Shown one piece after another: positions 1 through 8,673 of a stretch of DNA of 64,000 nucleotides. Position 1 is the first letter of the stretch. Each line of letters starts with the position of its first letter. Position numbers and translations under genes: made by a program. The notes under the pieces were generated by a model. The model had not been told where the DNA came from and searched no databases. It worked only from the letters and a program-made list of their open reading frames with translations. The DNA is taken from assembly GCA_964592375.1 (NCBI GenBank), contig CAZQDP010000001.1:1-64000 (forward strand), written 5' to 3'. The stretch is from CAZQDP01 sp964592375. GTDB lineage: Bacteria; Bacillota; Clostridia; RUG12999.

Positions 1-69
1 GGTTTTTTGTAAGGATACCTATAAACCTCTCCTATGGCGATGAACAAATAGCGTGCCCTAAAAAACACG

Positions 70-570
70 TTAGCAACCTTTGCAACCGGAAAAATGAGCA
101 TGCCTTGCGCAGTGGGCATGGCAGATGGCCACGGCAAGTGCATCTGCCGTATCATCCGGCTTTGGCACTTTATCCAGTCCAAGCAAGGTTTTAATCATTT
201 GCTGTACCTGAATTTTATCCGCCCTGCCATATCCGGTTACCGCTTGCTTGATTTGCAGCGGGGTATACTCGAAAATGGGTAGATTTTCATTCACCGCGGC
301 AAGCAGGATAACGCCACGTGCCTGGGCTACTGTCATGGCAGTTTTGGTATTGGTATTGAAAAACAGCTCCTCCACTGAAAGTGTATCTGGCGTATGCTCA
401 TGTATCAGCAGTCGAAGCTCACTGTATACGGTTTTCAGCCGCTGTGACAATAGGGTGCCTGCGGGCGTTGTAATGGCGCCGTAAGCGATGGTTCTGAATT
501 TGTTGCCGTTATACTCTACAATGCCATATCCCACGATGGCAATCCCCGGGTCAATCCCCAAAATAATCAT
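70..570 (-). CDS. ruvC: RuvC Holliday-junction resolvase
   Basis: Endonuclease that cuts Holliday junctions symmetrically with the RuvAB motor, finishing homologous recombination. The 166-residue product has the normal family length. The four acidic metal-binding residues of the RNase H-like fold are visible: D7 in IDPG, E67 in VEELF, and D140 and D143 in DDTADALA. The ATG follows GGAGGAAAAT read on the minus strand. It is the only minus-strand gene in the first 30 kb and diverges from argG. The last residues are rich in His and Cys (CHAHCARHAHF...CKGC), beyond the conserved fold. RuvA and RuvB would be expected downstream, past the left edge; bases 1-69 hold no gene that can be supported. 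Identity is sure. Confidence 0.96.
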   Translation of the reverse strand: MIILGIDPGIAIVGYGIVEYNGNKFRTIAYGAITTPAGTLLSQRLKTVYSELRLLIHEHTPDTLSVEELFFNTNTKTAMTVAQARGVILLAAVNENLPIFEYTPLQIKQAVTGYGRADKIQVQQMIKTLLGLDKVPKPDDTADALAVAICHAHCARHAHFSGCKGC

Positions 571-599
571 ATTTTCCTCCGATAAATTAAAAAAAGTTC

Positions 600-628
600 T
601 TGTAAAATGAAGAAATTTTTAGTATAAT
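600..628 (+). promoter_or_regulatory. Promoter of argGH
   Basis: A -35 box TTGTAA (600-605), a 17-base spacer and a perfect -10 box TATAAT (623-628) lie about 55 bases upstream of the argG start. The ruvC-argG gap is only 113 bases and strongly AT-rich, so this is the natural start for the long plus-strand gene run. No ARG box was recognised by eye. Confidence 0.7.
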
Positions 629-683
629 ACATTGGATAGTAATCTATTATATTTATTGTACTAAAAAAAAGGAGGAATTTCAA

Positions 684-1901
684 GTGGCAAAAGAAAAAGT
701 TATATTGGCATATTCAGGAGGTCTTGACACCTCTATTATTATACCATGGTTAAAAGAGAATTACGATTATGAGGTTATTGCCATGGCAGGGGATGTAGGG
801 CAGGGGGAAGAATTAGAGCCATTGCATGAAAAAGCCATGAAAACAGGTGCAAGCAAATTATATATTGAAGATTTAACGGAAGAATTTATCACCGACTTTA
901 TATATCCGACCATCAAAGCAGGCGCAATTTATGAAGGCAAGTATCTTTTAGGTACCTCCTTCGCACGTCCGTGCATTGCCAAAAGGCTTGTTGAAATCGC
1001 CCGCAAGGAAGGCGCAGTGGCCATTTGTCACGGTGCAACAGGCAAAGGCAATGACCAGGTGCGATTTGAACTGACTGTAAAGGCACTCGCTCCCGATTTG
1101 AAAATCATCGCTCCATGGAGGATATGGGACATCCGTTCTAGGGAAGATGCCATTGACTATGCAAACGAGAGGAACATCCCCATTCCCGTCAGCAAGAAAG
1201 ACAATTACAGCATGGACAGGAATATATGGCATTTAAGCCACGAGGGAGCGGATTTGGAAGATCCCTGGAATGAGCCGCAGTACGATAGGATTTTGAAGCT
1301 CATTACCCCGCCGGACAAAGCACCTGCAGAAGGGGAATATGTAGAGATAGAATTTGAAAAAGGCATTCCCGTCAAGGTAAACGGCAAAAAGCTCTCTCCA
1401 ATAGCGCTGCTCACGCTGCTCAATGAAATTGCCGGCAGAAATGGGGTTGGCATTGTAGATATGGTAGAAAACCGCTTGGTGGGTATGAAAAGCAGAGGTG
1501 TGTATGAAACGCCAGGAGGAAGCCTGCTTTATTTCGCACACCAAGAGCTTGAATATCTTTGCCTTGATAGAATGACCTTAAAATACAAGCAACAGACTGC
1601 CATTCAATTTGCGGAACTGGTGTATGACGGTAATTGGTTTACTCCTCTTCGCGAAGCACTCAGCGCTTTTGTGGACAGCACGCAGCAAACGGTTACAGGG
1701 GTGGTTCGCTTAAAGCTTTGCAAAGGAATGATTTTCGTTGCGGGAACAAAATCCCCTTATTCGTTATATAATGAAGAAATCGCAACGTTTGGACGTGACG
1801 AGGTGTACAATCAAAAAGATGCGGAGGGCTTTATCAATCTCTTTGGTTTGCCGCTGAAGGTTCGTGCACTCATGCTTGAAAAACACAATGGGAGGGGCTA
1901 A
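684..1901 (+). CDS. argG: Argininosuccinate synthase
   Basis: Joins citrulline and aspartate using ATP to make argininosuccinate, the next-to-last step of arginine synthesis in the cytoplasm. The N-terminal ATP-pyrophosphatase loop AYSGGLDTSI (residues 9-18) identifies the family, and 405 residues is the usual length. The start is GTG, set by GGAGG at 671-675; the protein begins MAKEKVILAYSGG. It is followed after 6 bases by argH, so the two last arginine steps form an operon. The other arginine genes are not in the window. Identity is sure. Confidence 0.98.
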   Translation: MAKEKVILAYSGGLDTSIIIPWLKENYDYEVIAMAGDVGQGEELEPLHEKAMKTGASKLYIEDLTEEFITDFIYPTIKAGAIYEGKYLLGTSFARPCIAKRLVEIARKEGAVAICHGATGKGNDQVRFELTVKALAPDLKIIAPWRIWDIRSREDAIDYANERNIPIPVSKKDNYSMDRNIWHLSHEGADLEDPWNEPQYDRILKLITPPDKAPAEGEYVEIEFEKGIPVKVNGKKLSPIALLTLLNEIAGRNGVGIVDMVENRLVGMKSRGVYETPGGSLLYFAHQELEYLCLDRMTLKYKQQTAIQFAELVYDGNWFTPLREALSAFVDSTQQTVTGVVRLKLCKGMIFVAGTKSPYSLYNEEIATFGRDEVYNQKDAEGFINLFGLPLKVRALMLEKHNGRG

Positions 1902-1907
1902 GGCGCC

Positions 1908-3284
1908 ATGAAATTATGGGGCGGAAGGTTTCAAAAGAATACGGATCAAAAGGTGGATGATTTTAATTCCTCCATTGCGTTTGACGCTCGGATGTACAAG
2001 CAGGATATTTCGGGAAGCGTCGCCCATACAAAAATGCTTGCAAAGCAAGGAATTATCGGTACCGAAGATGCAGAGGCGATCATTGACGCACTTTTGCACA
2101 TTCTTTCAGACATTGAGAGCGGCAAGGTGGAATTTTTGTCGGATGCGGAAGATATCCATATGAACATAGAAAAACTGCTCACCGATCGTATTGGTCTCGC
2201 TGGAAAGAGGCTACATACCGCACGGAGCAGAAATGATCAAGTGGCGCTTGATCTGCGAATGTATTTGATGGAAGAAGCAGCGATTATCAAGGGTCTCATT
2301 TCATCGGTTGCGTCGTCCCTGCTGAGCATTGCAGAGGAAAATACAGATACTATTATGCCGGGCTACACCCATCTGCAAAAGGCGCAGCCCGTCACCTTTG
2401 CACATCATATGATGGCGTATTTTGAAATGTTTAAAAGAGACTTGCAGCGACTTTCCGACTGGAAGGGACGCACCAATATTATGCCGCTGGGTTCCGGCGC
2501 CCTTGCAGGGACAACCTACCCTATTGATAGGGAATATACCGCAGCGCTTTTGGGATTTGACAGCGCATGCCTCAATAGCATGGATGGGGTGAGCGATCGT
2601 GATTTTGTCATCGAGCTGTTATCCTGCCTTTCTATGCTCATGATGCACCTTAGCAGATTTTGTGAAGAGCTTGTACTATGGAGCTCCCATGAGTTTTCGT
2701 TTGTGGAAATGGATGATGCCTTTTCAACCGGCAGTTCCATTATGCCGCAGAAGAAAAACCCAGATGTGGCAGAGCTTGTTCGCGGCAAAACCGGAAGGGT
2801 GTATGGTAGTCTTGTGGCGATGCTCACCGTGATGAAGGGATTGCCCCTTGCATACAACAAAGATATGCAGGAAGATAAGGAAGCGGTATTTGACGCTGTG
2901 GATACAGTAAAAATGTGTCTGCCTGTATTTGAAGGTATGATTTCCACCATGAAAATCAATCGTAGCATCATGCTTAGCGGGGCAGGCGGAGGGTTTACCA
3001 ATGCAACGGATGTGGCAGATTATCTTGTAAAAAAAGGTTTGCCTTTTCGTCAGGCACATGAAATTACCGGGAAAATGGTATTTTATGCTACGGAGCAAAA
3101 AAAACAGTTACAGGAGCTTACGCTGGAGGAATACGGCATGTTTTCAGAGGTGTTTGACAGCGGCGTGTATGATGCTTTGCGTCTTGAGGCTTGCGTTCAA
3201 ATGAGAAAGGCGACCGGCGGCCCGTCACCGGAGGCAGTTCGATGCAGCATAGCTTTAGGCAGAGAATTTTTAGCAAAACTATAA
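1908..3284 (+). CDS. argH: Argininosuccinate lyase
   Basis: Splits argininosuccinate into arginine and fumarate. It belongs to the fumarase/aspartase superfamily; the signature loop GSSIMPQKKNPD is present at about residues 275-286, with the catalytic serine in GSS. The 458 residues match the family. The N-terminus MKLWGGRF is characteristic of ArgH. The ribosome site GGAGGGG overlaps the argG stop region, so translation is probably coupled. Identity is sure. Confidence 0.98.
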   Translation: MKLWGGRFQKNTDQKVDDFNSSIAFDARMYKQDISGSVAHTKMLAKQGIIGTEDAEAIIDALLHILSDIESGKVEFLSDAEDIHMNIEKLLTDRIGLAGKRLHTARSRNDQVALDLRMYLMEEAAIIKGLISSVASSLLSIAEENTDTIMPGYTHLQKAQPVTFAHHMMAYFEMFKRDLQRLSDWKGRTNIMPLGSGALAGTTYPIDREYTAALLGFDSACLNSMDGVSDRDFVIELLSCLSMLMMHLSRFCEELVLWSSHEFSFVEMDDAFSTGSSIMPQKKNPDVAELVRGKTGRVYGSLVAMLTVMKGLPLAYNKDMQEDKEAVFDAVDTVKMCLPVFEGMISTMKINRSIMLSGAGGGFTNATDVADYLVKKGLPFRQAHEITGKMVFYATEQKKQLQELTLEEYGMFSEVFDSGVYDALRLEACVQMRKATGGPSPEAVRCSIALGREFLAKL

Positions 3285-3302
3285 AAGAAAGCGGAATGAT
3301 TT

Positions 3303-4181
3303 GTGGAATATGTGATCTTTGATCTTGAATGGAACAGGGACTATACAGACATCAACAATAAATGTCCGGATGAAATTATTGAAATAGGCGCAGTGAAAAT
3401 AGATATGGAGAATAAGCGGCAGAGCGAATTTCATTCTTATATTAAACCGAATATCTATCAAAGTGTTAATCGTGATATTAAAAAGCTTACGGGTATTACC
3501 GATGACTTGCTGGATTTAGGCATTCCTTTTTCTGAAGCAATACAGCATTTTAAAGCGTGGGTTGGCGAGGGGAATATACTCATGAGCTGGGGAACGGATG
3601 ATTTGCCGATTCTCCGCAGCAATAGCCTGTTCTACAATCAAAGTGAGACGTTTACTTATCTTAATCTCTATATTGATTTGCAATATTATGTGGTCAAGTC
3701 GCTGATGAGCGGAACGAGGCAAATTGGCCTTACCAAGGCAGCAGATAGCTTAGGTATTTCATATGATGTAAAGGGACTACACAGTGCTATTGCAGATGCA
3801 TTATTATCCGGTGAAATATTTAAAAAGGTTTATGCCGGCGCCAACATTCGGTATTTTATTATGGACGGCGCAAAAGCCGGTCGACCGCATAATGAAATGA
3901 GCTTTAAGCACAGCATCATTTCTGATTTTTCAGATGCCAAAATCGACAATAAGCAATTTAAAATCATCTGCCCCATATGCGGCAAGATTTTGAAAAATAA
4001 ATATGGCTGGGCTTATGCACACAATCGATTTAAAACAATGTCCATGTGTGATGTTTGCGAGGAAATCATTATTTGCAGTTTAGAGCTGAGCATTGATGGT
4101 GGCGGTAAAATTGTATATGAAAAAACAGTGAAGAAAATATCGGGCAGAACAGTGAAAAAAATGCTCTTTAAAGGAGATTAA
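3303..4181 (+). CDS. DEDDh 3'-5' exonuclease with C-terminal zinc ribbon
   Basis: The N-terminal about 180 residues are an exonuclease fold of the DnaQ/KapD type: D7 and E9 in IFDLEWN, D99 in WGTDD, and H160 with D165 near LHSAIADAL, giving the D-E-D-H-D set for two-metal 3'-5' hydrolysis of nucleic acid. After this comes a short tail with two CxxC pairs (C223/C226 and C249/C252), read as a zinc ribbon that could grip nucleic acid. The start is GTG; an ATG seven bases upstream is in another frame, and the ribosome site is weak. It sits between argH and recR with a 4-base gap to recR. Whether the substrate is DNA or RNA cannot be told; KapD-like proteins are the nearest family I recognise. Confidence 0.85.
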   Translation: MEYVIFDLEWNRDYTDINNKCPDEIIEIGAVKIDMENKRQSEFHSYIKPNIYQSVNRDIKKLTGITDDLLDLGIPFSEAIQHFKAWVGEGNILMSWGTDDLPILRSNSLFYNQSETFTYLNLYIDLQYYVVKSLMSGTRQIGLTKAADSLGISYDVKGLHSAIADALLSGEIFKKVYAGANIRYFIMDGAKAGRPHNEMSFKHSIISDFSDAKIDNKQFKIICPICGKILKNKYGWAYAHNRFKTMSMCDVCEEIIICSLELSIDGGGKIVYEKTVKKISGRTVKKMLFKGD

Positions 4182-4185
4182 GCAT

Positions 4186-4779
4186 ATGGTATATATTGCA
4201 CCGCTTGCAAAGCTGATTGAACAGTTTGCGAAAATGCCGGGAATCGGTTCGAAAACCGCTGCCAGATTGGCATTTTATGTACTGCGTATGCCAGAGCAGC
4301 AAGCCGATGCGCTTTTGCAAGCCATAGAGCAAGCCAGGCTGAAGATCAAATATTGCACGATATGCAAAAATTTAACCGATACCGACCCTTGCGGTATATG
4401 CTCAGACCATAAGCGCAGCATGGATATGATTTGCGTGGTGGAAAGCGTCAAGGATGTGATTGCCATTGAAAAAACAAAAGAATATAGTGGAATGTATCAT
4501 GTCCTGCACGGCGTGATATCTCCCATGGATAATATCGGGCCGGAGCAGCTACACATCAAGGAACTGGTTTCTCGGATGACACCGGAAATAAAAGAGGTCA
4601 TTGTGGCCACCAATCCAACAGTAGAGGGCGAGGCCACTGCCATATATATTTCAAGGCTACTTCATCCCTTGGGTGTGAAGGTCACTAGAATTGCGTATGG
4701 TGTGCCGATGGGTGCCGATCTTGAATATGCAGATGAGATTACACTCGGCAAGGCCATTGAAGGCAGAAGAGAAATATAG
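4186..4779 (+). CDS. recR: Recombination mediator RecR
   Basis: Works with RecO (and RecF) to load RecA onto single-stranded gaps. Parts in order: a helix-hairpin-helix MPGIGSKTAARL (residues 17-28), a four-cysteine zinc finger (C57, C60, C69, C72), a Toprim domain beginning ICVVES near residue 82, and a C-terminal region with an ATP-site-like sequence. The 197 residues are normal. The start follows AAAGGAGA by about 8 bases. dnaX and the YbaB-type nucleoid protein, which often precede recR in Firmicutes, are not here; instead an exonuclease precedes it. Identity is sure. Confidence 0.97.
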   Translation: MVYIAPLAKLIEQFAKMPGIGSKTAARLAFYVLRMPEQQADALLQAIEQARLKIKYCTICKNLTDTDPCGICSDHKRSMDMICVVESVKDVIAIEKTKEYSGMYHVLHGVISPMDNIGPEQLHIKELVSRMTPEIKEVIVATNPTVEGEATAIYISRLLHPLGVKVTRIAYGVPMGADLEYADEITLGKAIEGRREI

Positions 4780-4800
4780 TTTATAAGGATAAGAGGGCTT

Positions 4801-5322
4801 ATGCAAACAGTTTGTGTACACATTTATTATGGAGACGGCAAAGGAAAAACAACTGCGGCTGTGGGGCTTGCGCTCCGTGCAAAGGGTGCCGGCATGAAGG
4901 TGAAATTTATGCAATTCTTAAAAGGGTTGCCATCTAGTGAGGTTACGATGCTAATAAACGCGGGAATTGAAGTGGTAAGGACGCCTTGCGTGGTTGGTTT
5001 TTATCCCTTTATGAATGATGCGGAAAAAAGAGAATGCGAAGAAGCCCAAAGAGCATGTATTTTGGAAGCCATCAGCACCTTGCAATCAAAACAGCACCAA
5101 ATGCTGATTTTAGATGAAGCACTGGATCTTGTAAGCCTTGGAATTGCAAGTGAGCAGGAAATGGAAGCGTTAGCCGATATGCACAGCTGCGCGGAAATTA
5201 TTTTTACCGGACATACAACTTGGCCCGGCATTTGCGAAAAGGCAGATTATATTAGCGAAATCAAAAGTATCAAAAATCCATACGACAAAGGACAAAAGGC
5301 GCGTTGTGGAATTGAGTTTTAA
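4801..5322 (+). CDS. CobO/BtuR-type corrinoid adenosyltransferase
   Basis: ATP:cob(I)alamin or cob(I)yrinate adenosyltransferase, which puts the adenosyl group on cobalt of vitamin B12 precursors. The N-terminal P-loop GDGKGKTT (residues 11-18) with HIYYGDGKGKTTAA is the CobO/BtuR signature. Later landmarks are the Walker-B-like LILDEALDLV and the FTGHTTWPG segment. The protein has 173 residues, about normal. No other cobalamin gene or B12 riboswitch lies nearby, so it may serve salvage of imported corrinoids. The ribosome site is weak. It is 12 bases from the next gene, so they are probably co-transcribed. Confidence 0.88.
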   Translation: MQTVCVHIYYGDGKGKTTAAVGLALRAKGAGMKVKFMQFLKGLPSSEVTMLINAGIEVVRTPCVVGFYPFMNDAEKRECEEAQRACILEAISTLQSKQHQMLILDEALDLVSLGIASEQEMEALADMHSCAEIIFTGHTTWPGICEKADYISEIKSIKNPYDKGQKARCGIEF

Positions 5323-5334
5323 TAGGGAAGGAAC

Positions 5335-6534
5335 GTGAAAGAGTTGTCATACGAACAAGCCATTGCAGGTAGAGTATCTCACCTGAAAGCTTCTGCAATC
5401 CGAGAAATATTTAAGCTTATCGGCCAGGCCGATATCATTTCAATGGCCGGCGGAGCACCTGCACCTGAAAGCTTTCCGGGGGAGGAGCTCTCTCAAATTG
5501 CAGCGGATATACTAAAAAATTCTCCGCAAATTGCACTGCAATATGGTACAACCGAAGGATATGTGCCTCTGCAAGATATGGTGCGAGAACGCATGAGAGC
5601 AATCGATTGCTATAAGGAGAATGATGAACTCATTATCGTGAGTGGTGGCCAGCAGGGCATTGATTTTACGCTAAAAAGCATGGTGAATGATTTTGAGGGA
5701 GTCATCGTTGAGGAGCCTTCTTTTATTGGTACGCTCAACTCCGCAAGGTCTTACAATGCAAAACTTTTTGGTGTACCCGTTTTAGAGGACGGCATGGACC
5801 TTGACATGGCAGAGGAAATTCTAAAAAAAGAAAATATAAAAATCATATATACCATTCCAACTTTTCAAAACCCCTCCGGTATTACCATGTCTTTGGAAAA
5901 AAGAAAACGCCTGCTTGCACTAGCTGAAAAGTATGATGTATACATCATTGAGGATAATCCATACGGCGAATTGCGTTTTAGCGGCGATTGCGTACCCAAT
6001 ATTAAATCTCTAGACACAAATGGAAGGGTTATTTATGTAGGCTCCTTTTCGAAGATTCTATCACCAGGTCTTCGCCTTGGCTGGACGGTTGCACCCGCTC
6101 CCATATCGGATCGCATTGCAGTGGTGAAGCAGGTGAGCGATGTGCATACCGCACTGCTAAACCAAATGATGGCAGCAGAATTCATGCGCAGGTATTCCAT
6201 GGAAGAGCATATTGAAAAGCTATGTAAAATGTACAAAGAGCGCTGCGAGATGATGCTTGCCAGTATGGAACAATATTTTCCGGATAATGTTCAGTATACT
6301 CGGCCATGCGGCGGTATTTTTATATACTGCACGTTGCCAAAGGGGTCTAATACCATTGAATTGTTTGCAAAAGCACTGGAAAAAAAGGTCGCTTTTGTAC
6401 CCGGTCACACCTTTATGGTGGATATTGATACGCCTGCAAACACATTTAGGCTCAATTATTCTGCCATCAATCCTCAAAATATCGACAAGGGTATTCGGAT
6501 TTTATCTGAGGTTATCAAAGAAAATATTAAATAA
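5335..6534 (+). CDS. PLP-dependent aminotransferase, class I/II (2-aminoadipate/MocR type)
   Basis: A fold-type I aminotransferase of 399 residues. The Schiff-base lysine is K240 in GSFSKILSPGLRLGW, and the PLP-phosphate and ring contacts are recognisable (SGGQQGID; EDNPYGELRF). The closest described relatives are 2-aminoadipate/2-oxoglutarate transaminases and the aminotransferase halves of MocR regulators, but there is no DNA-binding domain here. The start is GTG after GGGAAGGAA. The true substrate is not visible from sequence; branched-chain, aromatic or 2-aminoadipate substrates are all possible. It lies between the CobO-like gene and trpS, with gaps of about 12 bases. Confidence 0.88.
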   Translation: MKELSYEQAIAGRVSHLKASAIREIFKLIGQADIISMAGGAPAPESFPGEELSQIAADILKNSPQIALQYGTTEGYVPLQDMVRERMRAIDCYKENDELIIVSGGQQGIDFTLKSMVNDFEGVIVEEPSFIGTLNSARSYNAKLFGVPVLEDGMDLDMAEEILKKENIKIIYTIPTFQNPSGITMSLEKRKRLLALAEKYDVYIIEDNPYGELRFSGDCVPNIKSLDTNGRVIYVGSFSKILSPGLRLGWTVAPAPISDRIAVVKQVSDVHTALLNQMMAAEFMRRYSMEEHIEKLCKMYKERCEMMLASMEQYFPDNVQYTRPCGGIFIYCTLPKGSNTIELFAKALEKKVAFVPGHTFMVDIDTPANTFRLNYSAINPQNIDKGIRILSEVIKENIK

Positions 6535-6548
6535 AGGATTTAGATAAT

Positions 6549-7559
6549 ATGGAAATAGAACAAAAATATAAAAAGAGAATTTTTAGCGGTGTGCAACCTT
6601 CGGGTACCATCACCTTGGGGAATTATTTGGGCGCTATCAAAAATTGGGTGGCCTTGCAAGACGAATATGAATGCATTTATTCGGTTGTGGATTTGCATGC
6701 CATTACCGTTCGTCAGGAACCATCCCAGCTGCGCATGCGGTGTATGGAGCTTTTGGCAATGCTGCTTGCTTGCGGCATTAATCCGGATAAAAGCTTGCTT
6801 TTTATTCAGTCACAGGTGCCTGAGCACGCTCAGCTTGCGTGGATTTTGAGCACATATACGCAAATGGGCGAATTGCAGAGAATGACACAATTCAAGGATA
6901 AATCTGCAAAGAATGAAAACAATATCAATGCGGGATTATTTACATATCCTATTCTTATGGCGGCGGATATTTTGCTCTACCTTGCGGAGCTTGTGCCGGT
7001 AGGAGAGGATCAAAAACAGCATTTGGAGCTTACGCGTGACGTGGCTCAACGTTTTAACAGTGTGCATGGGGATGTATTTAAAATTCCTGAGCCATATATC
7101 CCAAAGGTGGGTGCAAGGGTCATGAGCTTGCAGAACCCACTTTGTAAAATGTCAAAATCAGATGAAAATGCCGCAGGATATATTTCACTTTCAGATACCA
7201 CCGATGTAATCATTAAAAAGTTCAAAAGAGCGGTGACGGATTCCGAGGCAGAAGTGGTATTTCGCGCAGGCAAGGACGGTATTTGTAATTTGATGAGTAT
7301 ATACAGTAGCGTCAGCGGACGGAGTATTAGCCAAATCGAATCTGATTTTTCGGGTAAGGGATATGGCGATTTTAAATCTGCAGTGGGTGAGGCAGTGGCG
7401 GAGCACATCAGGCCTGTGCAAGAAAAATATGCAGATTATCTCAAGAACAAAGATTATTTGAATGAAATATGTGCAAAAAGTGCACAGAGTGCAAGCCGCT
7501 TGGCAGGTAGAACATTGAGTAAGGTATATAAAAAAGTAGGCTTTGTATTGCCGGGTTAA
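6549..7559 (+). CDS. trpS: Tryptophanyl-tRNA synthetase
   Basis: Class I synthetase charging tRNA-Trp. The HIGH-type motif is in PSGTITLGNYLGA near residue 20, and the KMSKS loop is literal (CKMSKSDENAAG) near residue 200. The 336 residues are typical for bacteria. There is no T-box in front of it: it follows the aminotransferase by 14 bases, so its supply is not coupled to uncharged tRNA-Trp in the way the trp operon further along is. Identity is sure. Confidence 0.97.
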   Translation: MEIEQKYKKRIFSGVQPSGTITLGNYLGAIKNWVALQDEYECIYSVVDLHAITVRQEPSQLRMRCMELLAMLLACGINPDKSLLFIQSQVPEHAQLAWILSTYTQMGELQRMTQFKDKSAKNENNINAGLFTYPILMAADILLYLAELVPVGEDQKQHLELTRDVAQRFNSVHGDVFKIPEPYIPKVGARVMSLQNPLCKMSKSDENAAGYISLSDTTDVIIKKFKRAVTDSEAEVVFRAGKDGICNLMSIYSSVSGRSISQIESDFSGKGYGDFKSAVGEAVAEHIRPVQEKYADYLKNKDYLNEICAKSAQSASRLAGRTLSKVYKKVGFVLPG

Positions 7560-7605
7560 TTTTGCGCCTTGCATCTAAAAGGCTTTTTAAGAAGGGTGAA
7601 CTGAT

Positions 7606-8673
7606 ATGGCGGGTAATTATCTTCATATTGTATTTACGGTGGCAGTCGCATTTCTTGTCACTTATGCATCAATGCCGTTTGTTCGCATTATTGCAAAAAA
7701 AATTGGCGCGGTGGACGTACCAAAGGATGACAGAAGAATGCATAGCCAACCCATTCCAAGATTGGGTGGGCTTGGCATCTTTTATGGATTTGTGGTCAGT
7801 CTGCTATGCTTTTTGGATATTTCAGGGCCTTTTTTAGGTATTTTTATTGGCAGTATCATTATTGTCACGTTGGGTGCTGTGGATGATATCAAGCAACTGA
7901 GTGCACCTGTAAAATTTATTATACAGCTGCTTGCAGCTTCTGTTGCCGCCTATTCAGGTCTCATGATTCGGTTTATTTCCGTACCGGAGTTTATTAGCCC
8001 GAGTGGTATCATAACCATGCCGGACCCTGTGGCAGCTACGGTGTCGGTATTATGGATTGTGGGAGTGACCAATGCGGTGAATTTAATTGATGGGTTGGAT
8101 GGCTTAGCGGCAGGTGTATCTGCCATTTGTGCCCTTTCGATGATGTTTGTGGCCATCATTAATGTGAATTTACCCATCGCAATTTTAGCAGCGGCAGTTG
8201 TGGGAAGTTGTTTTGGGTTCTTGCCCTACAACCTCAATCCTGCCAAAATGTTTATGGGGGATGCTGGAGCACTGTTTTTGGGATTTGTACTTGCGTGTAT
8301 GTCGGTACAAGGACTGTTTAAGGTGTATGCCGTTATTTCCTTTGTCATTCCATTTCTGATTTTGGGGTTACCCATTTTCGATACAATATTTGCCATTATT
8401 CGAAGACTGCTCAGCGGTAAGCACATTATGGCACCCGACAGAGGACATTTACATCACCGATTGATGGATATGGGATTTAGCCAAAAGCAATCCGTCTTGA
8501 TTTTGTATTCTGTCAGCGGTCTGCTTGGGCTCTCTGCCATCATCATGGCGAGTAGCGGTACCTTAAAAGCAGTATTTTTGATTTTTTCCGTTGTTTTGTT
8601 TGTGATGATCGGAACATATTTTTCGGATAAACCGGATGCAGGTAATTATGAAAGGGGAGAAGAAAATGAATAA
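7606..8673 (+). CDS. tagO: Undecaprenyl-phosphate GlcNAc-1-phosphate transferase (TagO/WecA family)
   Basis: An integral membrane enzyme that transfers GlcNAc-1-phosphate from UDP-GlcNAc to undecaprenyl phosphate, the first step of wall teichoic acid or other polyprenol-linked glycans. About ten hydrophobic segments cover 355 residues. Family motifs: DDRRMHSQPIPRLGG near residue 40, the VDDIKQL acidic pair near residue 90, NLIDGLDGLAAG, FMGDAG, and the histidine-rich loop RGHLHHRLMDMG. The next gene makes UDP-ManNAc and overlaps it, which favours the TagO role (linkage unit GlcNAc-ManNAc) over a simple WecA role. MraY is a relative, but the HLHHR loop and the neighbour point to TagO/WecA. Confidence 0.93.
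   Translation: MAGNYLHIVFTVAVAFLVTYASMPFVRIIAKKIGAVDVPKDDRRMHSQPIPRLGGLGIFYGFVVSLLCFLDISGPFLGIFIGSIIIVTLGAVDDIKQLSAPVKFIIQLLAASVAAYSGLMIRFISVPEFISPSGIITMPDPVAATVSVLWIVGVTNAVNLIDGLDGLAAGVSAICALSMMFVAIINVNLPIAILAAAVVGSCFGFLPYNLNPAKMFMGDAGALFLGFVLACMSVQGLFKVYAVISFVIPFLILGLPIFDTIFAIIRRLLSGKHIMAPDRGHLHHRLMDMGFSQKQSVLILYSVSGLLGLSAIIMASSGTLKAVFLIFSVVLFVMIGTYFSDKPDAGNYERGEENE

Noticed and set aside
1..66. A minus-strand frame that stays open from a GTG near 66 to the left edge
   Set aside because: Only 20 codons are visible, the translation resembles no protein I know, and it does not look like RuvA. An AGGAGAGG nearby has no start at a usable distance.
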